Assembly: GCA_051294375.1 (NCBI GenBank)
Contig: CM119265.1
Location: 16,238,896 to 16,302,895 of the forward strand
From: Paraspadella gotoi
Lineage: Eukaryota > Chaetognatha
Direction of reading: 5' to 3'
DNA: 64,000 nucleotides
The translations under genes were made by a program, and so were the position numbers. How positions within the stretch are numbered: position 1 is the first letter of the stretch; each line of letters begins with the position of its first letter. Shown here piece by piece: positions 25,401 through 41,442 of the stretch. Below the pieces are notes generated by a model, which did not search any database, was not told the origin of the DNA, and saw only the letters and a program-made list of their open reading frames with translations.

Positions 25401-26598
25401 CTATCCATCCAATTATGATTAATTAGAGTATTTATTAGTAAAAATAAGTAAAAATATTTTAGTAAATATGACTTATGTTTTTTCCATTTAAACTCATATC
25501 CACTCACACGATTCCGTCGAAACTTTATATCCAGCTTTATCACAAATTTTCCTACCCACACACAAAATTTCATTCCAATCCAACCAGCCAATCACGAGTT
25601 ATTGGGGCTTTTTGCTAAGGTGGAACGGATTGATTGATTAATTAGTGATTAATTAATTGACTAATTGATTAATTAACCAATTAATTATTTGATTTATTAA
25701 TACATCCTGCATATACATTTAATATAAAAGGAAAAAAATCATAATCAATTAGTGAAAAAGGTTTTTTGTTTTTTCCATTTAAACTCATTTCCACTCAAAC
25801 GATTCCATCGAAACTTGGTTTCCTGTTCAATCACACACTTTCCTACTCACATACAAAATTCCAGGTCAATCGCCCCATCCACTCATGAGTAATTGGTGTT
25901 CAAATAGTGAAATATATTTGTTTGTTTTTTCCATTTAAACTCATTTTCACTTGGACGATTCCATCAAAACTTTATATCTAGCTCAATCACACACTTCCCT
26001 ACCAACACACAAAATTTCATTCAAATCCATCCATCCAATCACGAGTAATTGGTGTTTTTTGCTAAGGTGGGACGGACGGACGGAGAGACGGACGGACGGA
26101 CGGATGAACGGACATCATTTTTTTTGCATAATTTATCATAATTCGATGTTCTGACATGATATAAGTTAGTGCCCGACAATATTGAGGGGGCGGACCGACG
26201 GACCGACAAAGTGAATTATAGAGTCGGGATCTGCAGATCCGACTAAATAGTAGTGTTAGATCACATCGCAGCTCCTTGTATTTTGAAGCTAGTGCGGAGT
26301 ACAATATAGTATTCCCGATCTAATACTTAAGGGAGTGATCTTTTCATACAATTGAAACATTCTTTGAAATATTTTGCTGTGTCATTATCTCAAAGCTTGT
26401 CCAGAGTTAGGGGCATGATAACTTATTATTAAATGAATGTATAATTTTTATATTGGTTGTACCAATTTTTTATCTTTTTATCATTCCTCTCTACTACATA
26501 GCAAAATAAAGTACTTCTGCATTGCTAGTATTTTCATTTACCAATCCTTTGGTTCCAGTAGAAGACAAGATTATCAACGCAAACAGAAGCATTAACAT
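16464..26598 (-). CDS. Ly6/uPAR-type three-finger transmembrane receptor (copy 1)
   Basis: Four minus-strand exons join in phase to 228 residues: 26598-26542 (signal peptide MLMLLFALIILSSTG), 23680-23538, 21678-21482 and 16753-16464. The ectodomain opens with LQCYDG and closes with CYSNLCNTP, the Ly6/uPAR signature. Cysteines are at 21, 37, 40, 58, 91 and 96, six instead of the usual 8-10; the first Cys of the usual CC pair is missing. A 25-residue membrane helix follows at 108-132 with an Asp at 119 in its middle. The last exon encodes a 95-residue Lys/Asn-rich cytoplasmic tail with an Asn-Ala repeat and KDRYLSRRKL near its end. Most Ly6 proteins are GPI-anchored; a TM and tail is unusual. 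Introns hold three hairpin-ended repeats. The gene is head-to-head with the protease at 26964. Ligand unknown. Confidence 0.88.
17372..18034 (+). mobile_element. Hairpin-ended non-autonomous element E1
   Basis: The left end has CAAACAATATCGGATCTGCC, then an (ATTA)n/(TTAA)n-rich stretch to 17590. Two copies of a roughly 156-bp internal unit starting TTTAAACTCATTTCCACTC follow. The right end has GGGGGCGGACCGACGGACCG and a terminal hairpin, AGTCGGGATCTGCT-GAA-AGCAGATCCGACT, at 18002-18031. Left GTCGGATCTGC and right GCAGATCCGAC are inverted relatives. No transposase is encoded. Confidence 0.7.
18035..18076 (-). ncRNA. Hammerhead-ribozyme-like motif
   Basis: On the minus strand the sequence reads AACG - CTGAAGA (18072-18066) - A - GGCTT...AAGCC - GAAAC (18048-18044) - ATATA - CGTT. 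This matches the hammerhead core CUGANGA / stem II / GAAA / NUH, with a 5-bp stem II and a 4-bp stem I (AACG/CGTT). One extra A precedes stem II. Type I hammerheads with a very short stem III are known from Penelope-like elements and retrozymes. Activity is not shown by the sequence. Confidence 0.45.
18100..20100. other. AT-rich intron of receptor copy 1
   Basis: Contains purine-rich GA/GAAA tracts at about 18120-18180 and 18270-18300. Otherwise AT-rich without supported features. Confidence 0.5.
20106..20246. mobile_element. Foldback (palindromic) repeat
   Basis: Outer arms TGAGAATAATGG (20108-20119) and CCATTATTCTCA (20232-20243) flank an inner 18-bp inverted repeat. The inner arms are AAAAAATCAGCCTCTAG and CTAGAGGCTGATTTTTT (to 20201). 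The whole stretch can fold as a long hairpin, typical of small foldback/MITE-type elements. It lies in intron 3 of receptor copy 1. Confidence 0.6.
20641..20680 (-). other. Degenerate hammerhead-like motif
   Basis: The minus strand reads AAGATGA - AGC - AATATA - GCT - CGAAAC. The spacing is hammerhead-like but two core bases differ (AAGATGA instead of CUGANGA) and stem II is three pairs. Confidence 0.2.
21174..21311 (+). other. Short ORF with hydrophobic start, probably not a gene
   Basis: ATG at 21174 opens a 45-codon frame starting MSIRIIVISTLLYFTLLYFS, signal-peptide-like. The hydrophobic part is produced by a (CTTTA)n repeat at 21205-21233, and it lies inside an intron of a minus-strand gene, so it is probably fortuitous. 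Confidence 0.12.
24063..24210 (+). mobile_element. Hairpin-ended short element E2
   Basis: The left end is AGTTTGAGCAAACAATGTCG followed by GATCTGCCTAC. The right end is a hairpin, GGATCTGCT-TAC-AGCAGATTCC (24184-24207). Only about 148 bp long, it is a deletion derivative of the E1/E3 family. It lies in intron 1 of receptor copy 1. Confidence 0.6.
25051..26246 (+). mobile_element. Hairpin-ended element E3 with about five internal units
   Basis: Same left end as E2 (25051-25086), then (ATTA)n. About five diverged copies of the TTTAAACTCATTTCCACTC unit follow, near 25175, 25308, 25485, 25776 and 25929. Next come a (GGAC)n run at 26069-26110 and the palindromic right end AGTCGGGATCTGCAGATCCG plus ACT (to 26243). 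About 1.2 kb and non-coding. It lies in intron 1 of receptor copy 1. Confidence 0.7.
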
Positions 26599-26963
26599 TT
26601 TAAAGAATAAAAAATCAGAATTAAATCAAAAGGACGGAAACTATAAACAACGTTTTTAAGCTCAGTTAGCATTAATAATTTCTTTTAATAGGACCATAGA
26701 TCGTTAACAGAGCCTTGTCATTTTATTTTCATGCACTAAACAATAAAAAGATCAGTATTAAATATTTAACGAACGTTTCAGGCAAAGCAATAAGATACGT
26801 CAACATGTACTTGGTTTTGTATCCAAGCAGTTACGCCAAGAGCACGGACTTAAACTTTTCCTAGTCACAACGATTTTTTTGTCTCTCACTTTAAACATAT
26901 CACAGATAAGGAAAAACACGTAAGAGCGAGATTTGATATTCAAGTTTGACTCTGCACGGCAAG
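26599..26963. promoter_or_regulatory. Shared 365-bp spacer between divergent genes
   Basis: The two start codons face away from each other across 365 bp, so both promoters must lie here or overlap. An AGATAAG (GATA-type) motif sits at 26904-26910, 54 bp before the protease ATG. No clear TATA box. Coordinate expression of receptor and protease is inferred. Confidence 0.45.
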
Positions 26964-32161
<5,198 letters not shown>

Positions 32162-32387
32162 AAGTGGCACGTTCCTAAAATTAAGTTCTTAAATCTCGTT
32201 GCTAATATAATTTTATGAATTATATGAGTAAGATTTAATAATATCCGAAAAACAACTTCACAATAATGTACCGTACTATACTATACTTATGAAATTTTAA
32301 TGAAAAGCTTCTTGCGCTTAAACAATCGAAAAAATTAAAGGCTAACATAGCGGGTTTACTTATTTTTTGATCTAAAGATATCTATAG

Positions 32388-34216
32388 ATGAAGATGCGGA
32401 TTTTATCGAAGCTAATTTGGTTGTCGGCGTTATACTTATACACGACCGACGCCCTAAGTTGTTGGTCGGGCCTAGGCGGAGAGACGCCAAGAGACAGAGA
32501 ATGCAGTTCTACGGCTACTATCTGCATTTATGAATATAATTCAAAGGGGCCATTTTATTACTATGACTACGGTTGCGGCACCAATGAAGGGTATAAACAA
32601 CGAAAAGATTCAGATTTTTCATCGGAGACAGGAAGTAGAAAGACATATAAGTGTTCGTATAGTTTGTGCAACAAACCGGTCGCGGCTCCAGCAGACACCA
32701 CTCTCCTCGTCTTGCTAATTATATTCATTTTGCTGTTGGTTATTATAATAGCTGTCCTGGGAATTCTATTTTTTACAGGTAAGAGTACAAACTGTTTTTT
32801 TGTTGTTGTTTTTTTTTGTTATTTTTTTTCATGAGAAGGATTGCCAACCCGATATTTTCATACTGGCTAGAGATGCAGAAGTGATCATAGGAGCTGAAAG
32901 CGGGAAAAATTATGAAATAGGAAGTTGGGTGAAAAAGGATTGAACGCAGAAACGATGTTTTTTCTTCCTTAATTAATAATTTTTTTGTTCTGTAAGAAAG
33001 AAAGAAAAAGTTTTTTAAGAAAAAACTTTCGATATAAAAAGTTAATCAATAGAGTTTTAGTAACAAAAAAATGAAAAGAGAGATCAGGGTAAGTTAAGAT
33101 TAAATAAACGTTGAGGGTTAGGAATAAATAGGGATGTTGGGTAAATTAAAGTTAAGGGTAAATTGCTGATGAAATCTGAACTTAAATTTAAACATATTTA
33201 AATAAAATTTGAAATATAATATTAAAATATTTATAGATTATCAATGAGCTATCGAGAACAAAAATTATCAATAAAATCTTAAATTATAAAGCTTATAAAA
33301 TCATTTAATATTTCATCCCAAAAAATAAATTTCCGTAAAACAAAATATCAAATTTTCAATTTTTATATTTTGTTTAATTTTTAAAAGATTATTGTCTGTT
33401 TTCCTTTCATTTCGTTGCTTTAATTTGCTTGAGGTAGAAAATGAATGATTTGTTGACGTACAAACATTAATTCCAGCGCAAAATTCATCTTTTACGCTGA
33501 TGAAGGCATACATTGAAGCCGAAACATGTCCGAATGTTCCTAATTTTTCTTTTTTGAGTTTTTTTACCATAAACCAGGAGAGTATTAGGATTCGGGATCG
33601 TTCTTAAGCTTTAACCCATAACCTTACCCTTTAATCTAATACAACCCTTATCTTATATTAATAGTAATTTATTGATTGATATAATAGTTATTGATTGATT
33701 GATGTAATAGTAATTGATTGATACGATGATAACCAATTATTGATGCGATGATAATCAATTATTAATGCGATAATAACCAATTATTGATACGATAACCAAA
33801 TATTAATGCGATGAGTCATTAATTATAAATAAAACAAACAAATACATATATGAATGAGAGAAACGAAAGAAATAAAAAAAGAAAGACAAATAAAAAAAAT
33901 GATGATAAAATTCCATCTGCTTATTTCGTTCAAAACAATTCTAAACATTTATTTAATAAAAAAAACATTGCTCATTCGTTTTTCTAAGCCGCTGTAGGGG
34001 TTAAATAATTGGAAACCAAATTACCGCTTGTTATAAGCGTTGCGACACAATCTTCATTTTTCGGCTTCAGAAAAACTGAAGATGGTGAAGAACGAAGAGG
34101 AGAATCAAAATCAACAAAACTCGAAGAACCAAAATCGCAGCGAGAATTCGAAAAAATCCACTTTGCTGACGACGGCGGAGGGAAAAGTCAGATATCACAA
34201 GATCCAAACCCGTTGA
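32388..34216 (+). CDS. Ly6/uPAR-type three-finger transmembrane receptor (copy 2)
   Basis: Two exons, 32388-32778 (donor ACAG|GTAAGA) and 34071-34216 (acceptor TCGGCTTCAG), join in phase 1 to 178 residues. Residues 1-22 are a signal peptide (MKMRILSKLIWLSALYLYTT). The ectodomain opens LSCWSG and closes CSYSLCNKP, with cysteines at 25, 39, 46, 63, 89 and 94, the same six-Cys set as copy 1. A pure hydrophobic helix spans about 105-129 (LLVLLIIFILLLVIII). The separate tail exon encodes 48 polar residues, Asn/Gln/Lys-rich, ending GKVRYHKIQTR. As in copy 1, the intron after the TM helix is phase 1. The start is 226 bp after the protease stop on the same strand; a promoter in that gap or a shared transcript are both possible. 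Unlike copy 1, signal peptide and ectodomain are on one exon. Confidence 0.87.
33485..33540 (+). ncRNA. Hammerhead-ribozyme-like motif, intact core
   Basis: CTGATGA (33497-33503), an unpaired A, then GGC (33505-33507) pairing with GCC (33518-33520). GAAAC follows at 33521-33525 and ATGTC with the predicted cleavage after GTC (33530). Stem I is weak: only the two G-C pairs next to the core are clear (ACG / CGA). The motif occurs at least five times in this window in varying decay, as expected of a retroelement-borne ribozyme. It lies in the intron of receptor copy 2. Confidence 0.45.
33670..33900. repeat. Inverted copy of the 23-bp minisatellite element
   Basis: Tandem AATTATTGATGCGATGATAA-type units (33677-33815) followed by ATAAATAAAACAAACAAATA and a purine-rich tail. 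This is the reverse complement of the order seen at 16085-16387. It lies in the intron of receptor copy 2. Confidence 0.75.
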
Positions 34217-34497
34217 AAAACCGATCAACGTTTCCCGATAGATTAGCTCCATCAAGATTGAAAAGACGCACCCATCAGTTTTTGACATTTTTCTTCCTTG
34301 TTGGAAGTTCCGTTACTTTGAAAATATAATTTGTTATCAATCAATGCCTCTTTTAACGATGATAGTGGTTGTCATTAAATATAAATGATTTTAAAATGGA
34401 TTGCCGATGAATGAAACCAAGCTTGGCAGAGAAGCATCTTACCGGCTGGAGTTAGTGGCTGCTCCCTTCTGCTCCCGGTACGATCTAATCGGCTCGG

Positions 34498-34713
34498 CTA
34501 CGGTGTGCCGATAAAGAAAATAAGCGAAACGGAGGGGCGGCCACAAAATCGTTTTGACAAGCATTCGCTGATTTCAGCTGCCTGCCGTTCTTTGTACAGT
34601 TCCAAAGGACGCCGAGCCGCCGATATGCCGCCGTGTACCCGATGGTAAATGTTGCTAGTATTTAATGCGGGATTGTAACAATCATGGTCATGAGTACATG
34701 GTGAATCTGACAT
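34498..34713 (-). CDS. Hypothetical small ORF
   Basis: A 71-codon minus-strand frame from ATG to TAG, starting MSDSPCTHDHDCYNPALNTS, in a locally GC-rich patch. It contains four cysteines and a basic middle (LYKERQAAE). No signal peptide and no recognised family. It could be an exon, a repeat fragment or chance. Confidence 0.25.
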   Translation of the reverse strand: MSDSPCTHDHDCYNPALNTSNIYHRVHGGISAARRPLELYKERQAAEISECLSKRFCGRPSVSLIFFIGTP

Positions 34714-34799
34714 CGGCGCAGCTCGAACCGTGGAGGGGACGATAACGAGAGAATAAAAAAGAAGTCGACGACGAACTTTTAGAGAGGGGATGGTAAAAA

Positions 34800-36480
34800 T
34801 AGAAGTATTGATATGGTGCCGTGACTAATCACATTCTTGAACCATTTTTTAATCAAATTTTGTTACGAAAAAATAAAAAAAATAAGAGCATGATAATATT
34901 AGTTTTTCTCATTTGTCCTTATTTAGTTTAATTACGAAAAAGCCTTAAACTATTTAATTTTACTTTTTACAAACAGGAGTAGATATGACTTAATTCTAAT
35001 AAATTATATTGAATAATTTTATACAATTATAAAAATAAATGATTATAAAAGAAATAAATAATAAAGAAATATGAAAATATTACTTGTAAGTCGATTATCT
35101 CGTGAATGAATCATCTTAAACTGATGGGAATGGGTTCATCTGAAAGGTCTTAAAAATGCATCAGGATGAATACATAATTTTACTTATTTGCTTTAAATAC
35201 AGTTGTACATGAATTTTTTTTTAATATTTGAAGAAAATTGGAATTAAATCGATCTAAGGTTCATACGTGTTTACTCTTTCGCAAAAAATAATCCAGAGGT
35301 TAGCAATAATAATACTTTTTATTATTAAGAAATTACGAATTTGATTTTAATTCTACATAAAAAATATTTGGTTTGCTTTGTATAATTTTAAAATTGGGCC
35401 TTATAATATAAATATTTTACAGTGCACTCTTGGACGTTGATTTTCAATGAACAAATATATAATATACAATATATTTCAAATAAAATAAAGATTATAATAT
35501 AGTCAGGTGTAAGATGGCTTATTTATTATGTGAATTGATAATTGTTATATTGGTTGAACCAATTTCATATATTTAAAAACAGTTTTATCATATTTTCAAT
35601 CGTTCACTTATCAAGCTTATTATTAAGCTAATTATATAGAATTTAAATTTAAACTAGAACATGCTTGTGTGATGAAAAATCAAATTATCAATAAATAAGG
35701 ATGAGAAAACTATGTTTTTTTTGGGGGTAAATTTTGTTTGAACTTTTATGTTTACTCTAACAACTGTGTGATGTCGGAAGTTTAAGTGAATACCAACAAA
35801 AGGGAAACACGTGAGCCTCTTCATAATTTCATTTTATTTTTAATGGGGGAAAAAGGGGAATGGGGGAGTCTGTTCAATTAGGTAGCTACAAATGACTACT
35901 GACTAGGTAAGCTGGGCCTTGTTCCTTTCGTTGATCAAGATAAGGATTCTGCCCTTCGGATTTTACCTTCCCGTCTCCGGCTTTTGCCATCCGAAAGGAT
36001 GTTCCCTTCGCTTGCGGCTAAGTAGTAAGTAATCAACTTGTCTTGTCCTAAATCGTCCACACAATTACTATAGCATGATAAAGTAAATTACGTTAAATTA
36101 ATTCGTAGTTGATGAGTACAATTTGAAAAACTCTTTGTTGTAGTTTTTTATAATCTTATTGACTTCGCTTTCGTCTACTTATATAAACATTATTGTATTT
36201 AAATTAATCGATAAAGCCTAAATTTATCTAAGTACAGATTTCACCAAACCTGAAAAACAAGTAAGAATTTTATAAATTGTAAGTTTTTAAAATAACAAAT
36301 TAAGTTTTTAAAGAATATATTTACTTTGGTTTATTATTACATTACATTCGAAAATATATTTTTTAGGTACTATTTTTTCAGGTACTATAATACCTAGCTA
36401 ATTCAGATGCCCTGAATGATTGATACCGAGCATAAAAGAAAAATAAAAAAATTTCTGGAAACTTTCGTCTTTGCGATCTT
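34800..36480. other. AT-rich intergenic stretch
   Basis: No gene seen. A GC-richer patch at 35920-36030 contains repeated CCTTCGG/CCGAAAGG-type motifs, probably a repeat remnant. Confidence 0.5.
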
Positions 36481-36491
36481 TTCAGTTCGAA

Positions 36492-36638
36492 ATGTGCCGT
36501 CTGTCTTTTTCAATCCCGATCGATCTGCGAAACGAGATTTTTGAACGAACTCAGTTTATCGCGGATCAGCTAAGTTTTATTCCAAAAATGCGACAAAAAA
36601 AAAAAAGATCGAATGATAAAAATATAAAACGATTTTGA
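36492..36638 (+). CDS. Hypothetical 48-residue ORF or first exon
   Basis: ATG opens MCRLSFSIPIDLRNEIFERT and the frame ends at a TGA after an A-rich Lys stretch. The first 28 codons look coding, the rest is poly-A driven, so a donor near codon 28 is possible. No family is recognised. Confidence 0.2.
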   Translation: MCRLSFSIPIDLRNEIFERTQFIADQLSFIPKMRQKKKRSNDKNIKRF

Positions 36639-37062
36639 AAAATTTATAACATTTTGCATTGGATTCTTTTGAATGTTTCTATTTTCCCTACAGTGTAATC
36701 GCCTTTTTCATTGCAATGTCTTATTACGGTTGCAAGTTTTCGTAAGTTATAAAATAAAAAAAATATGTTTTAATAGTTCTACCCAGTTAATCGCACAATA
36801 CCAACATAAAGGGCCAGGTTTGCAGACTCAGAGCGTTCACCACTTGTGCAGGTGACTGAAATCAGTTATTGGGTGGGTTTGTAAAATTTTGATTTTAATT
36901 AGTAACAAATAATATTAGAAACGAGGAGTAAAACAAATTTAAGCAATCAAACAGTCAATGAAAAACTGAATACAAAAAAATAATAAAATCTTATCTGTCA
37001 AATGGCTGAAACTTTGCTCCTTTGGTTACTTTTCACATTTTTGCCTGAGAAGCGGAACTTGG

Positions 37063-37065
<3 letters not shown>

Positions 37066-37142
<77 letters not shown>
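37066..37142. repeat. GA microsatellite
   Basis: (GA)n of about 77 bp, 200 bp before the membrane pentraxin start. Confidence 0.95.
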
Positions 37143-37145
<3 letters not shown>

Positions 37146-37349
37146 CCACCATCTAAATTTGGTTTTTATTTTTAGCTATTTTATTTCTTTTTTTCGCGCC
37201 CTTTTTTTGCGCTTCCTCATTTCCATCCCTTCTTTTCACCACGCCCTCCATCGGCGAATTGAAACTTCCGTCAGCTATTTTTTGTTTAAATTTTCGAGCC
37301 TTACTTACTGGAAATAAAAAAGGAATCGAGAGACAACGATCGGCCACAG

Positions 37350-38728
37350 ATGTCGCACGCCAAGTACCATCCGGCGCCGACGACGGGCAGCGGCGCCCCG
37401 GAATTGCCTCAGCCTCGTCCGCATTCGGCGCCGAGAAGAAACGCGCCTACAGACGGCTTCGTTTACAATCACGCAGCATTCACCAAAGCCATCGACAATG
37501 CGGAGAGGGACCATGTGAGTCTTCGTCGACGCTCCGGTTTTAAATACGATCTATTTACAAATCTTTTTTTTTTTTCAAAAATTAAAGTAATTAATTAGGA
37601 GATCGTGAAATTGAACGTTTTTTTGCACGGCCCCCTTTTCGTAATGGCGACCCAAAAAAAAAATGGGGGAGGGCGAGGAGGGACATTTCAGCGCTCTCCA
37701 AATCCGAACCTCGGTCTCGTTTAATAGCCACACCACCTTCGTTAATTCGACCCCATTCCTCCCAGGCCGACGACCCAGACGAGGTCCGCCTCCCTCTTCC
37801 TCCTCACGAACTCGGATTCTCCTCCCCCTCCTCCCCTTCTTCTCGTCATCGCCGTCGTCGTCGTTGCCTCTTCTACGTCCTCCTCCCTTCCTCCGTCCTC
37901 TTCGTCGTCGTCATCCTCTTCGTCGTCATCCTCCAAGCGTCGCAACACGAACGACTGGTCAAGAAGCTGGCCGCGTTGGAGGACGAGCTGGCCACGTCGA
38001 GGCGCGCTTACCAGTCGCGCTCGCTCGTCGTGAGCGCGGCCACCGTCGGCGGCGTCCGCGTCAACGGTCACGCCACGTTGCTCAACATCACGGACGTAGA
38101 GACGTCGGAGGCGACCATTTGCCTGAAAGCGAAGACGCCGCTTGCCGGCTTCGGCCCGCTCTTTCATGTTCGCCACGCCGGCGCCAATCCCGCGTCACAG
38201 GTGGCGTTGCACGAAGAGGGCGGCGTCTTTCGCGCCTTCGTCGCGGACGAGACGAAGCGATGGAAAGAGAGCAGCGTGGGAGGATTTGGATCGGAACGGG
38301 GAAAGTGGAGCCGCGTGTGTTTGACTCTTGGGCCAGTAGAGGAGACCGACTGGAGCGGAAGCGCCAAAGGTCCTTCTCCCTCTCTTCGCCTCCATCTCAA
38401 AGTCAACGGTCACGAGGCGTTCACTGCAGAGTTTGATGCGGCGTCGTTTCGCCTCCGACCCGGCGCCTTTCTCCAGATCGGACGCTTTGTCGACGCCAGC
38501 GTCCGCGACTTTCTCGGCGTCTCGTCTCACATCTTCGAAGGGGAAGTCTCCGACGTCAACGTCTGGCGTCGGGTTCTTCCCGACGATCGACTCGACGAAG
38601 CCTCGATGCGATGTCCGCGGACCAGGCACACTGGCGACGCGCTGGGATGGTTCCCAATGAAGGAGAGGGTGGTGAGGGACGGGATGGTGGAGGCGGTGTG
38701 GCGGCAGCACTGCTGGGAGGAAGAGTGA
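37350..38728 (+). CDS. Type II membrane protein with C-terminal pentraxin domain
   Basis: Two exons, 37350-37514 (donor CCAT|GTGAGT) and 37766-38728 (acceptor TTCCTCCCAG), join in phase 0 to 375 residues. No signal peptide. A Pro-rich cytoplasmic N terminus is followed by an Arg cluster (RHRRRRR, 83-88), one membrane helix at 89-111, and a short charged helical stalk (ERLVKKLAALEDELATSRR). The C-terminal part (about 145-371) is a pentraxin/LamG-like jelly roll: Cys174 (ATICLKA) and Cys240 (KWSRVCLTLG) match the pentraxin disulfide, and GEVSDVNVWRRVL (314-326) matches the conserved GExxxVNxW motif. Cys338 and Cys371 add a likely second disulfide. This is the layout of vertebrate neuronal pentraxin receptor, with a shorter stalk. 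Codon use is strongly C/G-ending. Ligand unknown; Ca-dependent binding is inferred from the fold. Confidence 0.87.
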
Positions 38729-39392
38729 GAACGAAAGGGTGGAATGTATTGAAGGGAGAAGAGAGCAAAGGAAATTGTCGAAGGACTTGAACTGACGATT
38801 TGGACAAAGAATGGGACGTTGATATTTGATGTTGAGATCAAAGATTTTTAGTTGATACCATTTTGTATACTCTGGGCGCACTTTTATTCTAATCTTTGAA
38901 AGAACTGGTTAAAGTATTTGCTACGTAATGCTAATTTTATTTTAAATTACATTCAATTGTGAATCAAGGTTGCGAATCCAATTTGCTTTTTGAAATCTTT
39001 ACATCAATTTTTGGGGGATTCTCAGCTTTCTGATTTTGATTACATTTTTGATGATTTTTATTGTTCTCGAGATTTTTACAATCCGCTTTAGCTGAGAATT
39101 TATTCAAGCTCAAGACAAGAGCTTGTTTGTTCTTGAAAAAAAAAATCAGGATCTTCGTTGGCAAAATCATTTCTGAACTCTTCAGACCACCTGTATCTTT
39201 TATAGATTGAATTTTATTTTATAGTTGGATTTGTTATAAAACTAATTCTTCAAACGACTGTATTTTCTAAAGTAAACATTCTGTGAACTTTTTTTGTTTA
39301 TTTTTTCCCACAGAAATTCGATTAACTCAAAAAAATATGACGCTGAAATCAAAATTGAGGATCGTGACGAATTTTCTGGATTTAGCTTCTCT

Positions 39393-39439
<47 letters not shown>

Positions 39440-39683
39440 CTCTCTCTCTCTCTCTTCATATATCTTTTTATCTCGCCTTTTCAAATCATGTAAAAAATAA
39501 CCTTGGCATAGAAGTAAGTCTTACTATAACTATTACTACAACCAATACTTTTAGAGAATTTTCGTCAAAATATTGTTACTCGTTCGACATAAAATTGACA
39601 CTCAAAAATTCCATGCATTTTTAAAATCTCGAATTTTATGAAAGCTAAAAAAGTTAGTAGAGATTTCTTGTATTAAAATTTAA
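38729..39683. other. Intergenic spacer with a CT microsatellite
   Basis: The 3' region of the pentraxin gene and the upstream region of the MYND gene. A (CT)n tract lies at 39394-39455. Nothing else is supported. Confidence 0.6.
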
Positions 39684-41346
39684 ATGGAAGACAACGACGA
39701 CGACGATAATGACGTCCCCTTGCATCTAAAAGCCGCCTTAGAATTCGTACGTGACGTCTTTTCGAATGCTATTTCAAGCTAAAGCTGATCTTTTGTTTGA
39801 AAATAAACTCAAATTCCGCGGCTTCTGAAGAATAATAGGAAAATCGTGAATAAATATCGCAAAAAAATAAATAAACACTCGTCTGAACAAAACGTTTTCG
39901 ACATTTTTCTTCACCATGACCGAGTTTTTCGTTTCTCCAAATCGTCGGGACGACTCCTCTGATTGGTCGACGAGCTCGACTCAAGATTCTGACCAATCAG
40001 AAAACGCTGGGAGCGGCAAAGGCGGCGTAGAGGACGGCGATGACGCAGGCGAAAAAAAGGACGTCGGATCCGAGGATTCGTCGTCGTCGTCGTCGTCGTC
40101 TTCGTCTTCGTCGTCATCCTCTGAGGGCAGCCTTTCCTCCGTGTCTCTTGGAGCAGGTGGTCGTTAACTTTTTACAATCGGAGGTAGGTTGGTAGTTCTT
40201 GTTTCGTTTCTTAAGTCTCTAGTCTTTTAATGTTTAGAAAACCAGGCGGATGAGATGCAACGGATTGCCGAAGACGTGAGAAGCCTTTGTCTCGAGATGT
40301 ACAAGTGTCAGTATTATTGGTCCAAGGCAATAGGTAATTAGGTATAAAGCATTTGGAGATATCATTTAAGGGGAGACCACAGAATGGAAAGTCTAATCTT
40401 AGCCTTTCTCAATCTACGTATTGCCAGTTATATATTATAGGCTTTATATATGGATGCGTGGGCTTTATTCATAAAATGTTTTTTTGTTTTTGTTTACGAA
40501 GAAAAGATACTTATTCTTTATAACCAGATCGTTTATTTAACAATCAACATATTCAATGCAGATCCGGTTAGTTTAGTGAAAGAGTTCCTCCAATGCCTGG
40601 AGGCGGACGACGACGACGGCATCGTTTCGCTCTGGAGGATGTTCGAGCATTTCTTCGAGTTAAGCGGACGCCCTTCCGGGAGGATCATGCAGATCACCGT
40701 CGAGTCCGGGTGAGACACGGATTGCGCGCATCTTGGGTTGTTCTTCTTTTTGATGCGAGGTCATTTGACGGTGTTTCGCAGTGAAAAGGATTTTAATATC
40801 TTAAGAAGAGAAAATATCTTGAACACAGGCTTGATGTAGCGTCTTATCGTTTTTACTTTTCCCCTCTATTCTCTTGGTATCCAACCTTCAATGTTTTTTT
40901 TTATTGCTGTCGCCAAAAATCTTTAAAAATCTTAAATCCATTTTGCGAAATATTTTTTACCACATCCCCTTTTACCACAGAATTTCAATTTCATATATTT
41001 TTCATGATTTCTTTGTACTAGTTTCATTTCCAGTTTTATCTTTTACTAACTGGTTCAAACCTTAACTCTTCATTTTTTCCAATCTTTGAGAAATTTCAAA
41101 TCGCAAACTCGGTATCCAATCCGTCCTCCGCATCTCGTATTCATTACCCACCATCCATCCATCCATCCATTCATTACCCACCATCCAATATTCATGGATC
41201 CCAAACTTTCCAATTCATTCTCGCTTTTCTCTTTTCATCTCAGACGACGAGACTCGTTTTTACGAATTCTTCTTTCACCGATGATAATTTTTCCTCGAAA
41301 CGTTTATTTATTTTTTTCGAAATCTTTTTCCCCATTCGTTCCGCGT

Positions 41347-41387
<41 letters not shown>

Positions 41388-41392
41388 CAACT

Positions 41393-41442
<50 letters not shown>

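Noticed and set aside
36492-36638. Confident small gene
   Set aside because: Second half is encoded by an A-rich run and there is no homology; kept only as a low-confidence candidate.
37742-38176. Minus-strand ORFs over the pentraxin gene
   Set aside because: Shadows. The plus strand has matching splice phase, a TM segment and conserved pentraxin motifs.
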